Position numbers and translations under genes: made by a program. A DNA stretch of 38,937 nt from Chara braunii (taxonomy: Eukaryota > Streptophyta > Charophyceae > Charales > Characeae): contig BFEA01000298.1 of the NCBI GenBank assembly GCA_003427395.1, forward strand, positions 979,116 through 1,018,052, given 5' to 3'. The notes under the pieces were generated by a model that worked only from the letters and a program-made list of their open reading frames with translations, had not been told where the DNA came from and searched no databases. Shown here piece after piece: positions 29,283-38,937 of this stretch. Within the stretch, counting starts at the first letter, position 1, and each line of letters opens with the position of its first letter.

Positions 29283-29519
29283 GAGGTATCGCAGTATCCC
29301 AGCACCGAATCCGACGAAAGCAGAGTGGGCCAAGCGAAAGTAGCGAAGCAGACACGATGCGTCAGACCAGTCTTGCCGCTAGCGCAAGAATCCCACGAAG
29401 AAGATCCGTAGTATCTCAACTTTGAACCCGATGAAAGTCGAGTGGGCCGTGCGAAAGTAGCGAGAGGCTGAGGCGACGCGTCAATTCAGTCATGCTGCTA
29501 GCGTACGAGTCCCACGAAG
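29283..29519. repeat. ~118-bp tandem duplication
   Basis: Two diverged units share gcagtatccc/gtagtatctc, gagtgggcc, gcgaaagtagcgag, gctagcg and cccacgaag at offsets of 117-119 bp. The units are 29283-29400 and 29401-29519. Confidence 0.75.
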
Positions 29520-30035
29520 AAACTACGAGGAGGTATGAATAGACTGGGTGGTTGTTTAAATACTACTCTCCGCAGCCGAAGGAGTTCCAATTGAGAAAAA
29601 AAAGGGGGGGGATATTTTTTTTTTTAATGGTGGATGGGACTGCGGGGAAATTGGTACCAGAAGGGCCAACCGGGGATGGTCTCGTATGTTTGTGAGTAGC
29701 GTCGGAATTTTTTTTTTTGTTTCGACAGGGAAAGGGCCCTGAGGATCATAGATCACTTAAAGGTGTGGGCCATCGTTCCCTACAGATCTTTACCTAAATT
29801 CATATCCATATATTCTATTTATACATATGTAAATATATGTATATATATTCTTTGGTTGTGTAAAGGTCTTAAAGAACCCAAATTGGTACTGGTAACTTAA
29901 CTATTCAAATGTAGGAGTGTGTGTGTGTGTGTTTGAGAGAGTTAATGTTTTAAAGTATGACAGCCTTGAGAGGTTATCATAGTATTGAAGGCCCGCGGGT
30001 AATTGATAGTTATTTTATTCTGTTCGTTTGACTGC
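29520..30035. other. Non-genic stretch
   Basis: A T-rich and A-rich homopolymer zone (29597-29625), TATATA words near 29805-29850 and a short GT run (29916-29931). No gene visible. Confidence 0.45.
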
Positions 30036-30105
30036 AGCTGGATTCGAACTAGGGTTGGTATTTCAACAGTTCATGCCAACTTCATGGGTGTACCTGCTGA
30101 GCTGA
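30036..30105 (-). repeat. tRNA-like (SINE-like) repeat
   Basis: The minus strand carries an A-box-like AGCTCAGCAGGTA and a B-box-like GTTCGAATCC about 50 nt apart, with catgaactgttgaaatac between them. The middle and B-box parts recur at 1138-1180. The stems do not fold as a proper tRNA, so this is a tRNA-derived repeat candidate and not a functional tRNA gene. The anticodon-loop-like TTGAAAT suggests a tRNA-Phe origin. Confidence 0.4.
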
Positions 30106-31702
30106 GCCCATTGGTACTGTGTATTCTCGGATCACGGCTCCTTTTGTGTATTTTTGAATGTGATGGTCCTTCCGGGGACTCGCAAAAGGAAATGGTACTG
30201 GTGGTTCCTTCCCGGTATTTTAGAAACCTGCAGGGTCTATTCGATCTAAACCTGTACCGACGTTTGGCTCATTCTGGGTATTTTATAGAGTAGAGGAGCA
30301 TCTGGCTGTTTTGTCACTGTTTGGAGGTTTTGTGGGTCTGTTGGCTTTTGCTTTGACGTCCTTTTGGGAATTCAAAGGATGAGATGTTTTGGGGTATGCT
30401 GGACTACTTTCAGAAATGGCAGGGTGCTTCTGAACACACTCTTTTTTCACATTTTATGATGTGGCCTTGTTGCAGTTTTTCTTTCTGATCTTCTTAAGAA
30501 GAAAAAAATGCTTTGTTTTTTGCTCCCCTCCCTCTGCTCCGCTCTGCACAGACACACGCACGTTTTTGGAGTTTTTGAATTTTTTTCTGTTTTTTTTCCG
30601 GAATAGGAAGACCTGAACACTGCCATAATGACCTGTTTTTTTTATTGTTTTTTTTTTCTTTTTAAAGGAAGACCTGAACACTGGGCCTGACTGGATTAGT
30701 GGCTAGGTCTGGAGGTGGTCTCTGGGCAGACCAATCTGTCTGGGTTTGGGAGCAAGAGGTATGCCAGAACCGAAAGTTGTGTATGTTTGGACTCTGGAGG
30801 TCTGTGTATGTTTCCCTCGAATTTGACTTTACAGTTGACGCACAACCAAGAGTTGTGGATTCCTGGACTGTTATTCCCGATGCTCAGGGACCTACACCGG
30901 CCTGGAAGGCTGCCTGGGCCCGTGGCGGGCGGAGTCGTGCAAGCCCTTGCTATTCAGATATACTCACCGGTTGGTATACACGGAGCAAAATCAAAGGACC
31001 GGCCTACCAGATCTGAAGGGGGTATGTAAAACTTGGAGTACCTGAACCTTGGCGATTCTTGACTCAACTTTCCGGCAGCAAAAAAATGCGGAAATAATCA
31101 AGGATGTTGGTCGGTTTCCTCCGCATCAGGGCAAATAATTGTAGAAGATAAAACAAAAATGGTTTGGCCCATGAAATAATATTTGCGCCAAACGAAATGC
31201 ATATTTCGATCAAAGTCGCTGTGATGCGATAGTGCGAGGATCAGGGTCCTCGGTAGGCCTAAGGAGCCCTGTTTGCAGCATTGACCGCCCTAAGTGAACG
31301 CGGAGGTGCCCGCCCTAAGTGAAGGCAGGCCTAACATATCGGAAGAGGCCCTCGACTGTCAATTTCATATTTGGGGTCCAGGCAGTTGCGACGCGCCAGT
31401 TGGTTGAAAGAAACTCAGGCCGGGCAACAAAGACATTTCCGCTCTCTGGGCTTTGCCAAAGAATGCAGGCCCTGGGCGTGATTCGCAGCCTCATACAGAG
31501 ACAGTTGGGCGCCCAACCGAATGAGGCCCAGCAGCCCAGTAGCTGCTGTACACAGGCAGCCTCCTGGGGCCTTCCGGAAGCTTCCGGGCCCAGGCCAGTC
31601 CAGCCAGGCTGCACGAGCAGGCCGGCTGTTTCCATATAGGGAAGAGCTCTCCTCTTGTGAGGGCATTCGGTCACTTGCTGGCTGGCGGCAGCGCTGCTGG
31701 AG
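30106..31702. other. Non-genic stretch
   Basis: Contains T-rich and A-rich runs and a 17-bp repeat ggaagacctgaacactg at 30606 and 30667. Open frames at 31300-31700 are GC-rich shadows on both strands. No gene supported. Confidence 0.4.
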
Positions 31703-32213
31703 CAATTGCTCGCGGGCTGGCTGCCGGCATTGGAGCAAGAGGCTGCGCACGTGCGGTCGTGTGTGGGAGCAGGACGCTGCTGAGGGCAGCGCCATAGCCA
31801 GCCTCCATAGCGGGCTGGGCTTGGATGCACAGTGAAGCGCAGGGGTGGTCTTCGGGTGTAAGAGAGGACAGGCGTGGGAGTAAGTCAGGGAAGGGCGAAG
31901 GATGATGATGATGATGATGATGATGTGAGGGCACTTACCTTGTATTGGCGATGGTCTGCCCACAATTGCTCGCGGGCTGGCTGCCGGCATTGGAGCAAGA
32001 GCCTGCGCACGTGCGGTCGTGTGTGGGAGCAGGACGCTGCTGAGGGCAGCACCATAGCCAGCCTCCATAGCGGGCTGGGCTTGGATGCACAGTGAAGCGC
32101 AGGGGTGGTCTTCGGGTGTAAGAGAGGACAGGCGTGGGAGTAAGTCAGGGAAGGGCGAAGGATGATGATGATGATGATGTGAGGGCACTTACCTTGTATT
32201 GGCGATGGTCTGC
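31703..32213. repeat. ~260-bp tandem duplication with a variable (GAT)n tract
   Basis: Units 31703-31962 and 31963-32213 are nearly identical, starting caattgctcgcgggctgg and ending gcgatggtctgc. They differ mainly in the GAT count (8 against 6). Long minus-strand frames cross the duplication, but the two units are read in different frames (poly-His against poly-Ile from the same GAT tract), which argues against coding. Confidence 0.9.
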
Positions 32214-33562
32214 ATATGGGCGACATCTTCAAGTACTTCGGGTTGCCGCTGATGTCAACAGTTGCATTGTCTATTATTAGGCTGATCGTAGCTGTGTAGG
32301 AGTAGGCTGGGCGCTGAGCGCCAAGTAGGAGTGTGAAGGGACTGGACTCTTGTGTTGTTGAAGGAGAGAGAAAGCTTTCCATGACATTGGTCTTCAGTAC
32401 TACGAACCTCCATTGGTGTATTATTGGTGCATTGCTGCTCTCTGGACACAGTGTGACTATCTGGCTTTTAATGTGATGGTGTGATCTGGAATTGTCATCT
32501 CGCTGTTGAAAATATCCTTCTGTTTTGCTTTTTGGAAGGGCTTCACCCCTAACCTTAATGTATCTCTCTGACTCCATCAGCATTTGAGGCCATGATTAAC
32601 AGCTACATGTGTGTAGTAGTGTGTACCATTCAGCCACATGGGCTGGGTTGCATGTGGCCTTTCTTTTATTAGCGTTGAGGGATGGTTAATGGAAGGCCGA
32701 AAATTCGGTGTTTTTTCTGCGCATCGCCACAAGCTGAATACATGATATAACCCTAAAGCGCATACATATCGCACAAAAAAAGAAATCAAGAAAAAAAGCA
32801 AAAAAAACAAGGCTATATGGCAGTTTCAGTGAAAAATTCGGCGAAAATGACACCACCTATTGACCAGGTGTGTTAACGTTTATCTGATTTTGTTCTTATC
32901 TGGTCTCTTTTTGTGCTCTCTTTGGCAATCTGTTTCGCAATCGCTAGGTTTGTCTCCACAATTGGGGAAGGTACTGTTTTGATACATTGGCTGAAGAATC
33001 CGACTGTTGGTGAAGGCCGAAGGCTGAAGGGTGAAGCGTGAAGAAAATTGAAGGGCATCGAGGAAAAGATGGGCATACGCGGGCGGAAGACGCGGACAAC
33101 AGCTGCTAAGGGTATGGGATAGCCAGCAACAATGACAAATTCCAACGCTCCAGACAATGCTGCTTCCTGCTAGCTGTTTGTCCTTTCTTTTATTTCTGAG
33201 AATCTGTTGTCATATTTATACTGCTATGGCGCACTACGTATAAGCCATGCAGGGCGTCAAGACATTGATGTTCGGATGTATGTTTTGGCTCATCCCATGG
33301 AGGTGCTTCTTTGGAAAGAATGGAGGTGAAGTTGGTGAACTATAACATAAAAGAGCCATTGTCTCACGGCTTGTTGTTTGTTGAATCTTACACACAAGTG
33401 AATGAGAGCAGTTTAACGGACGCCTAAATTTTCAGACAGTTTGTCATGCCATGTATAACGAAACCCAAGGGTCAATTTAACCACACTTGCCACCAATTCA
33501 TAAAGTGGAGACCACACTAACTAATTGCCAAAAATAATAATAATAATAATAAAAAAGACAAA
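32214..33562. other. Non-genic stretch
   Basis: No gene, domain or known repeat recognised. AT-rich near 32770-32810 and an (ATA)n tract at 33532-33552. Confidence 0.45.
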
Positions 33563-33904
33563 TGTTACTATCATGGCTACCGCGGACCCGGACGCCGGAC
33601 CAATCCGGACCCGGACCACCGGTTGGTCCGGTCGCGATCCGGACGTCCGGATCACCGGACCAATTCGGACCATCCAGAGCATTTCCGGATTCGTCTGGAT
33701 GGTCCGGATCATCATGTCCAGATTGGTCCGGGTTGGAAAAAAAAAAACAAAAAAAAACTCCAGCAGGTATCATCCATGTTCGATGCATTTTCATCGTCTG
33801 ATTTGGGAGGGAAGACCTACGAAGACATACCTGGTGGCATGTGTAGCAAACATAAATGATCATTCATTGACATTCAACTATGACTGTGCTGGCACAGTCA
33901 CTGC

Positions 33905-34140
33905 AAACTTATTCCCTCCCCGTTGTTCCAAGCCTACCTCCCACTTCTTCCGACCCACCCTCCCTGTCATACCGAACCCCCCTCCCCATGTTTCGAAGCT
34001 CCCTTCCCACTCTTTCGAATGTCTTCCCCCTCCCTTCTTCCGAACCTGCCTCCCCCTTCATCCGAACCTCCCTCCCCCTTCTTCCAAACCTTCCTTCCCC
34101 TCCTTCCGAACCTGCTTCCGAACCTGCTTCCGAACCTTGA
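33905..34140. repeat. CT-rich short tandem repeats inside hAT-like element 1
   Basis: Irregular 23-33-bp units around cctcccccttcttccgaacc. The complementary form (ggggagggaggttcgga) occurs at 35135-35240, so the two zones form a loose internal inverted repeat. Confidence 0.7.
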
Positions 34141-34346
34141 AAGCGAAAGAAAAGTTTGCGAATGTTTGAAAACGAATGTGAACTTTGAAAGCGAACGAAA
34201 ACTTTGCAAATGAATAAAAGTATCTGAAGAACCACCGAAGAATCCCAAGTTCTGAATGAAAAGTTAAAGAACGAATAGGAAGAACCACGATTCTCTGCTC
34301 ATAGAATCTTGATAAGTTTGTGAACAAATAAAAAGAATAGAAAGAA

Positions 34347-34957
34347 CATGGCTATGATCCGGACGTCCGGACCGCCGTCCAGACGGTCCGGATTTGGTCC
34401 GGAATCCGGACATCCGGTCCAGACGGTCCGGATCTGCCAAATTTCGAGGGGGAAAAAAAAAAAAAAACGGTCCAGGACCCTTCCCCATTGAGGAGCCAAG
34501 CCCCCAAAATTGTTTTGAGGGTTTTTCAGGCCCGTTTATGCTTTTTTGGGGGGTCCGGACATGATCTCTCTCTATAATAATTTATTAGACAACCCCAAGT
34601 TTTTTATTATGAATAATTCATTACCTTTCATTAGTTTTTTTAACTTTTTTAAGTCTTTTTTTAAGCTTTTTATAGTTTTTTAATTTTAACTCAAGTTTGG
34701 TTAGGAGTTCTGACATGACTCTGAGGCAAAAGTGGTTTGCATTGTTATTCTGCATAACATACTTTTTTTTCAGATTTTTTTTTTTATTTTAAAAATGGTC
34801 CGGACATTTTCCGGACCTGTCCAGACATCCGGACCGTCCGGATCCCCCCATGTCCAGAGGTCCGGAAATGTCCGGAATTCCGGACGTCCGGAAACTACCG
34901 GGCACGGGTCCGGTTCCATGTCCGGAAATGTCTGGGTCCGGGTCCGGCGTAGCCATG
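34347..34957. mobile_element. hAT-like element 2 (611 bp) nested in element 1
   Basis: Ends CATGGCTA and TAGCCATG are flanked by a perfect 8-bp duplication AGAAAGAA at 34339-34346 and 34958-34965. Subterminal TCCGGAC words match element 1, so the two are relatives. The centre is AT-rich with no coding. Removing it restores a continuous agaaagaaccacgattct stretch as found elsewhere in element 1. Confidence 0.9.
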
Positions 34958-36303
34958 AGAAAGAACCACGATTCTGAATAGTTTGTGAACGAATAAAAGG
35001 AAGTTCAGAGAACCAACGAATGATAAGTTTGTGAACGAATAGGAAGAACCACGATTCTCTGCTCATAGAATGACAAGTTCGTGAACGAATAAAAAGAACC
35101 ACTCATAAAGATTCAAAACGAGCAACCATCTCAAAAAATGGGGGAGGGAGGTTTCCAACGAAGGTGGTGGGAGGTTTCAAATGAAGGGGGAGGGAGATTT
35201 CGAACAAAGGGGGAGGGAGGTTCGGAATAGACGAGGGAATCCAATCAGATTCAGACACCGGACACCAGACCGTCTGGATGCCCGTCCGGATGTCTGCATG
35301 GTAGCCATGGTTACTATCCTGGTGAACTCTGAAGTGCAAAGTGCCACCCAATTGCAAAGAAATAGAGGCCAAAGAAGAAGAAAGAAGAAGAAGACGATGT
35401 ACACCAGCAAGACCAATGACAAATCCCCCCCTTCTCTCTTCACTCTCCTGCTCCTCCTCCTTATCTCCACCAATCTTATTCTATAATAGCATTATAGCAA
35501 TGAATGGTTGAGCCAGAACCAATATCCGAAGTTCCCTCTAACTGCCAGCACAACAAGAGGTCCGCCATAGCCATGGCCTCCCTCTTCTTCTACTTTGCAG
35601 AGGCCTAGGCTATGGCAGACTACTAAGGGCCTTGCCTGACGTGCAAAATACAACGCGAAGCAGCTATGGTCGCTGCTTTCTCAGGCCGCCATGCCAGACT
35701 CTGCCTTGAAGCGTTCTTGGTGCACTGCTACCCCAGCTGGGGCCTTCCAGATGCTGGGCCTTCCAGATGCAGCGCCTAACAAGGTGATGAAGCTGGCGTC
35801 CACCATAGCCAGGTAAGTACCCCGCCACTCTCCTCCTTCGCCCCCTTCTTCCTCCTCCTCAAGCTAGGCTTCTCGCTATTAGCCAGACAGAGCGCCCAGC
35901 TCTCCTCCTTCCTCCCCCGCAGCACTCTGAGAACTAGCGCTCGCTCAAGCAGCATGATGCCCAAGCTTGCATACTGCAAATGAGGAGCTACTCGCTCCTC
36001 CAGGAGATACAGCAGCCAACCAGGCTCACGGCTGGTGACTTCCAGGCCGCGCCGCCTCCAAGCAGCCGGTACCTCCTCCTTTTCGGAGGGAAACATGAGT
36101 GCAGGCTCTGATATCGTCCACACAGGCCCTAGACTCAGGCTACTTGGACTGGTATCCCCCTAGACCTAGGCGTATCGCTACTGGGCTCAGACACAGACTT
36201 AGAAATCTCAGCAGAACGAGGTAATCTCAGCAAGGCATACATTCCAATGGCAAAAGTCAGAAATCAGCACAGTTCTCAGTCTGTGATTTTGCAGGTCATT
36301 ACA

Positions 36304-36726
36304 CTATCAAATAGCAAGGGGAAAGTGCACTTTCATGCAAATTTAGCCAGTGGGGGTCCGTAGTTCAGAGATGCAAACCGATATGTTATGCCTCTGCCGA
36401 GGGGCCATCAATTTTCTCACGAATGAAAGGAAACGAGATACCTTCCTTCCTCATCTGCTTCCCTCTTTCTCCCTGGCCCTCCTCCTTTACTGACTGCTCC
36501 CAATCTCTCCTCTCACCTTCTGCTCCTGCTGCCTGGCCTTCCTCCGTTCAATTAGGCACCAACTCGATGACCTCTAGGGTTGTTGCCCCCCCTTCTCCAT
36601 TCGCTGAATTTGCACAGCCCCGGGTCAGCCAGACTGAGTGGAAGTAACTTGACTATTGTATTCTGAAGGGTTGTCTGATCTTTTTATTCCCTCTCGGTGA
36701 TCATTCATCTATTGTGACACTTGCAG
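36304..36726 (+). other. Upstream intron or flank of the VEL gene
   Basis: No exon could be identified. The last ~50 bp are pyrimidine-rich and end cttgcag, a good 3' splice site, so this is probably intron. A pyrimidine-rich open frame at 36423-36647 is of low complexity. Confidence 0.5.
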
Positions 36727-38476
36727 GGGACCAGGTCAGCAACAACATTTTGGCCAGCGGGAGACAGAGCTACAGTGGAGAGTGTGAAAGTGGCCCTCAT
36801 CAGTTGAGGGACAGCCAATTAACTACCCCAAGCTCAGATATGGGTGTTGGGGAAGAGGTGGAGCTTCGGCGTCCAGTAAAACGGATCTGCCTTGCGTTGC
36901 CAGGAAATGGCAAAGAGGGAGGAGGGAGAGGTAGGGAGAGGAAAGGGCGGGCAAGGCAGTCAGCAGCAACGAAACGCACAGAAGCTGCACATCTTGATTT
37001 GGGAATTGAGAATGCGAGCCATGAAAAGAAAAGGGGTCAAACAGCGGCACGAAAATGGAATTCGCGAGGGGCACAGAGTCAAGGTGCAGTGAAACAAGGT
37101 AGACTGAGGAGTCAGAAAAGAAGGAAAAACAATACGCAAGATGGGGTTCTGATGGCACGACTACGGGCATCCTTATCAACAGCTCAAGGCTCTTCCATGG
37201 CAGATGATGCTGGTGAATGCACTGGAGGTAACATTGTGGAATACCATCGGAATCGTACAGATGATGGGAAGCATCGTAGTGTACAAAATGGGAAGAATAT
37301 GCTGATGGATGGAATAGGGGACCAGGATGAAAGTGGCAGGGTGGATGAGCGGTGTCGTGATGGAGATGGGAATGGCAATAGCAGCAGTGATGAGTATGAT
37401 GTGGAGAGGTTATGCTATGACGAGGAAAGAGGCGGAACGGAGGAGGCTTCAACGGTTGCATCCGGTGCAACAAATAGTGGAGGTGGGCGGGGGAAGCGGA
37501 AGTATCCACGAACAGCTGGTGTAGCTGAGCCGTATTACCCACAGAGACATCTCGTTATAGAGGCAGCTGGCGGTGACAGCAAGAGCCTGCAGATTTTGCA
37601 ATCTATGACCAATTTCGATATCTGCGAAATGCTCCGGAAGGAGACGGGAATCGACTACATTCGTCATAAGCTCAGCAAATTGCACTTGATGACACGATTG
37701 TTTAAGGTCATTGCGTGCAAGAGGTTAAAGAAGGCCCGGAAGAAGGGTCTGGGCATTGTAGATGGAGGTGGAGAGGAGGGTGAGGAGGACGATGAAGAGG
37801 AGGCAGAGGGAGGCGGGAGTGGCTTGGGTGTAGAACCAGCAACGAGTAGTGGGGGCAGTGGATCATCCAAGCTGGACTTCTTGGGTGGACAACCATTGTC
37901 TGCTTCTGTAAATGGGGAGACAAATGGTGGCATGGGGAAGCCACAGCGATCCAAGGGAAGAGGTATAGGAAATGGTGATGGACTGCGAGGCAGCCACTCT
38001 ATAGGGGACTTCAAAGTAGGGGAGGGTCCTGAATTACGAGGTGCTGCAACAATGGTAGAGAGTGCATTTGGTGCCCAGAAGACTGCACGAAAGAGTAGTG
38101 CCAGGATTCCTGCAGCAGGTGTGCGTGGTTCGCAAGGTCTAAGAGGACGAGGAGGGGAGCTAGGTAGGGGAGGCTTATGTGTGTGTAGGAATGTTGTTTG
38201 TGGTGAGGTTTTGGGGAAGGGAGACACCTACTGTCGATGGTGCTCCTGTGTTCTCTGCCATAGGTTTGAGGGTGAGAAAGAAGAGCCTGGGTTATGGGTG
38301 CAGTGTACAGGAATCAGTGCGAACGGATCGAGGTGCAAAGCATATTGCCACATTGAGTGTGCTCTGAGTCGGAACATGGCAGGTGTCGTAATGGTGGATC
38401 TGGAGGATGGCGTGAGGATGCCGCTTGATGGGCAGTATAAGTGCCTAGAATGTGGATGTGTCACTGGGCTGTTAGG
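36727..38476 (+). CDS. VIN3-like/VEL PHD-finger protein, large internal exon (partial gene)
   Basis: The exon runs from a 3' splice site (cttgcag, then GGGACCAG) to a 5' splice site (TTAGG, then GTAAGT). The apparent stop TAA is part of that donor. About 270 residues of Gly/Ser/charged, probably disordered sequence come first. A VEL-type N-terminal block follows (about 272-340: RHLVIEAAGGD, ILQSMTNFDICEMLRKETG, IRHKLSKLHLMTRLF), then an acidic run (EEGEEDDEEEAEGG) and an Oberon-type PHD (from about 487: CVCRNVVC, DTYCRWCSCVLC, GLWVQC, CHIECALS, YKCLECGC, ending GLLG). In land plants, VEL proteins work with PRC2 in H3K27 methylation and silencing, as VIN3 does in vernalization. The family continues after GLLG with a CWKKQL-type segment and FNIII and VID domains, expected beyond the window. 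The first coding exon and true start are not visible. Confidence 0.9.
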
Positions 38477-38864
38477 GTAAGTCTGTTATGCCTTTTCACA
38501 GCTCTCAGGGTGCTTGGAAGTTGGAACTCACATTATTCTGATTAGTTTTTCCCTGGGTCTAGGTAGCAGCCCTCTTTGTGTTTGCAAATTAATGAAAAAT
38601 CTAGAAGACTACTACAAATTTTCTTGAGGCTGATACCGGCCCAACTTCACCCCGATAGTCCTTTTGCCTGTCTCCTTGCAATCATGGCAACGCTCAAAGT
38701 TTGGGAACGTGACATTGAATCACGAGTGGCACAGTATTCACAATCTATCACACCCACACTTAACATCCACACATGCACATACTCACAGACACACACATAC
38801 AGGCACATGCACTGGCACACACAAACACCCCATCTTTCTCACACACGTGTGTACATGTGTGTGT

Positions 38865-38937
<73 letters not shown>
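38477..38937 (+). other. VEL intron, 5' part
   Basis: Starts GTAAGT and runs off the window. No exon is seen in it. It contains the CA/GT microsatellite. Confidence 0.7.
38755..38937. repeat. CA-rich then (GT)n microsatellite
   Basis: About 80 bp of CA-rich sequence is followed, after acacacgtgtgt, by a GT run to the window edge. The two halves are complementary and could fold back. Confidence 0.95.

Larger units (their letters stand above)
33572..35309. mobile_element. hAT-like element 1 (1738 bp) inserted in the solo LTR
   Basis: Perfect 10-bp terminal inverted repeats (CATGGCTACC..GGTAGCCATG) are flanked by a perfect 8-bp duplication GTTACTAT at 33564-33571 and 35310-35317. Subterminal regions are dense in TCCGGAC/GTCCGGA words. 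Inside are CT-rich short repeats (33905-34140) whose complement appears at 35135-35240, and several copies of agaaccacgattct. There is no transposase. It carries element 2 (34347-34957). Confidence 0.9.
33563..36303 (-). repeat. Solo LTR of the chromovirus family, split by a hAT-like insertion
   Basis: The LTR starts TGTTACTAT at 33563-33571, is interrupted, resumes gttactatCCTGG at 35310 and ends GGTCATTACA at 36303. Without the insertion it is about 995 bp. It shares the gccacccaattg block, the (GAA)n tract, the ggggccttccagatgc block and the CT-rich block with the LTRs at 9.7-21 kb. No PBS, PPT or coding region adjoins it. The flanking five bases (acaaa and ctatc) do not match, so no target duplication is left. 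Confidence 0.85.

Noticed and set aside
31415-32188. 257-aa minus-strand protein with poly-His and poly-Ile
   Set aside because: It is made by reading a tandem duplication whose units are in different frames. The two homopolymers come from the same GAT tract.
33525-34169. 214-aa plus-strand ORF
   Set aside because: It lies within hAT-like element 1 and reflects TCCGGAC words and CT-rich repeats. No transposase motif is present.
36714-36726. GTG at 36714 as the VEL start codon
   Set aside because: It lies inside a good 3' splice site (cttgcag). A eukaryotic gene would not start at GTG here.
36823-37542. 239-aa minus-strand ORF
   Set aside because: It is an antisense frame of the VEL exon, rich in His/Pro/Ser, with no domain.

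Overview
The window looks like a repeat-rich piece of a streptophyte nuclear genome, most likely a charophyte alga. Chara braunii is my best guess, but this is an inference from content and was not tested by any search. The one clear host gene is a large exon, at the right end, of a VIN3-like/VEL (Oberon-type PHD) polycomb-accessory protein. Almost everything else is transposable elements nested in one another, tandem repeats, and introns or intergenic DNA. There is no bacterial-style operon, and every element ORF carries stops or frameshifts.

Layout. 1-84 is a (GA)n tract, and 85-1340 has no gene. 1346-7080 (+) is a decayed LINE: ORF1 with a CCHC knuckle, then ORF2 with an APE-type endonuclease and a reverse transcriptase, cut by a ~700-bp segment. 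About 7183-9440 is copy 1 of an unrecognised repeat family ('element X'), containing a ~180-bp tandem array whose units each hold a hairpin. 9687-21042 (-) is a decayed Ty3/Gypsy chromovirus: 5' LTR 19669-21042, PBS matching initiator tRNA-Met, gag, protease, RT, RNase H, integrase, chromodomain, PPT, and a truncated 3' LTR. A second LTR-like family lies in three pieces inside its leader (16648-18763), two of them forming a fold-back. 21315-22037 is a striking ~85-bp tandem array of nine hairpins whose stems differ in sequence but still pair. About 23800-26320 is copy 2 of element X, split by a 548-bp hAT-like element with a perfect 8-bp target duplication.

26320-33560 holds microsatellites, a 359-N assembly gap, several tandem duplications, a tRNA-like repeat and no convincing gene. 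33563-36303 is a solo LTR of the chromovirus family, split by a 1738-bp hAT-like element (8-bp TSD) that itself contains a 611-bp relative (a second 8-bp TSD), which gives a three-step insertion history. 36727-38476 (+) is the VEL exon, bounded by splice-like sites. The window ends in a CA/GT microsatellite.

The host gene and the transposons do not form a pathway. The chromovirus modules once formed one gag-pol polyprotein, and the LINE ORFs once formed one element. The least explained material is the two families of covarying hairpin arrays and element X, whose coding status is unresolved.
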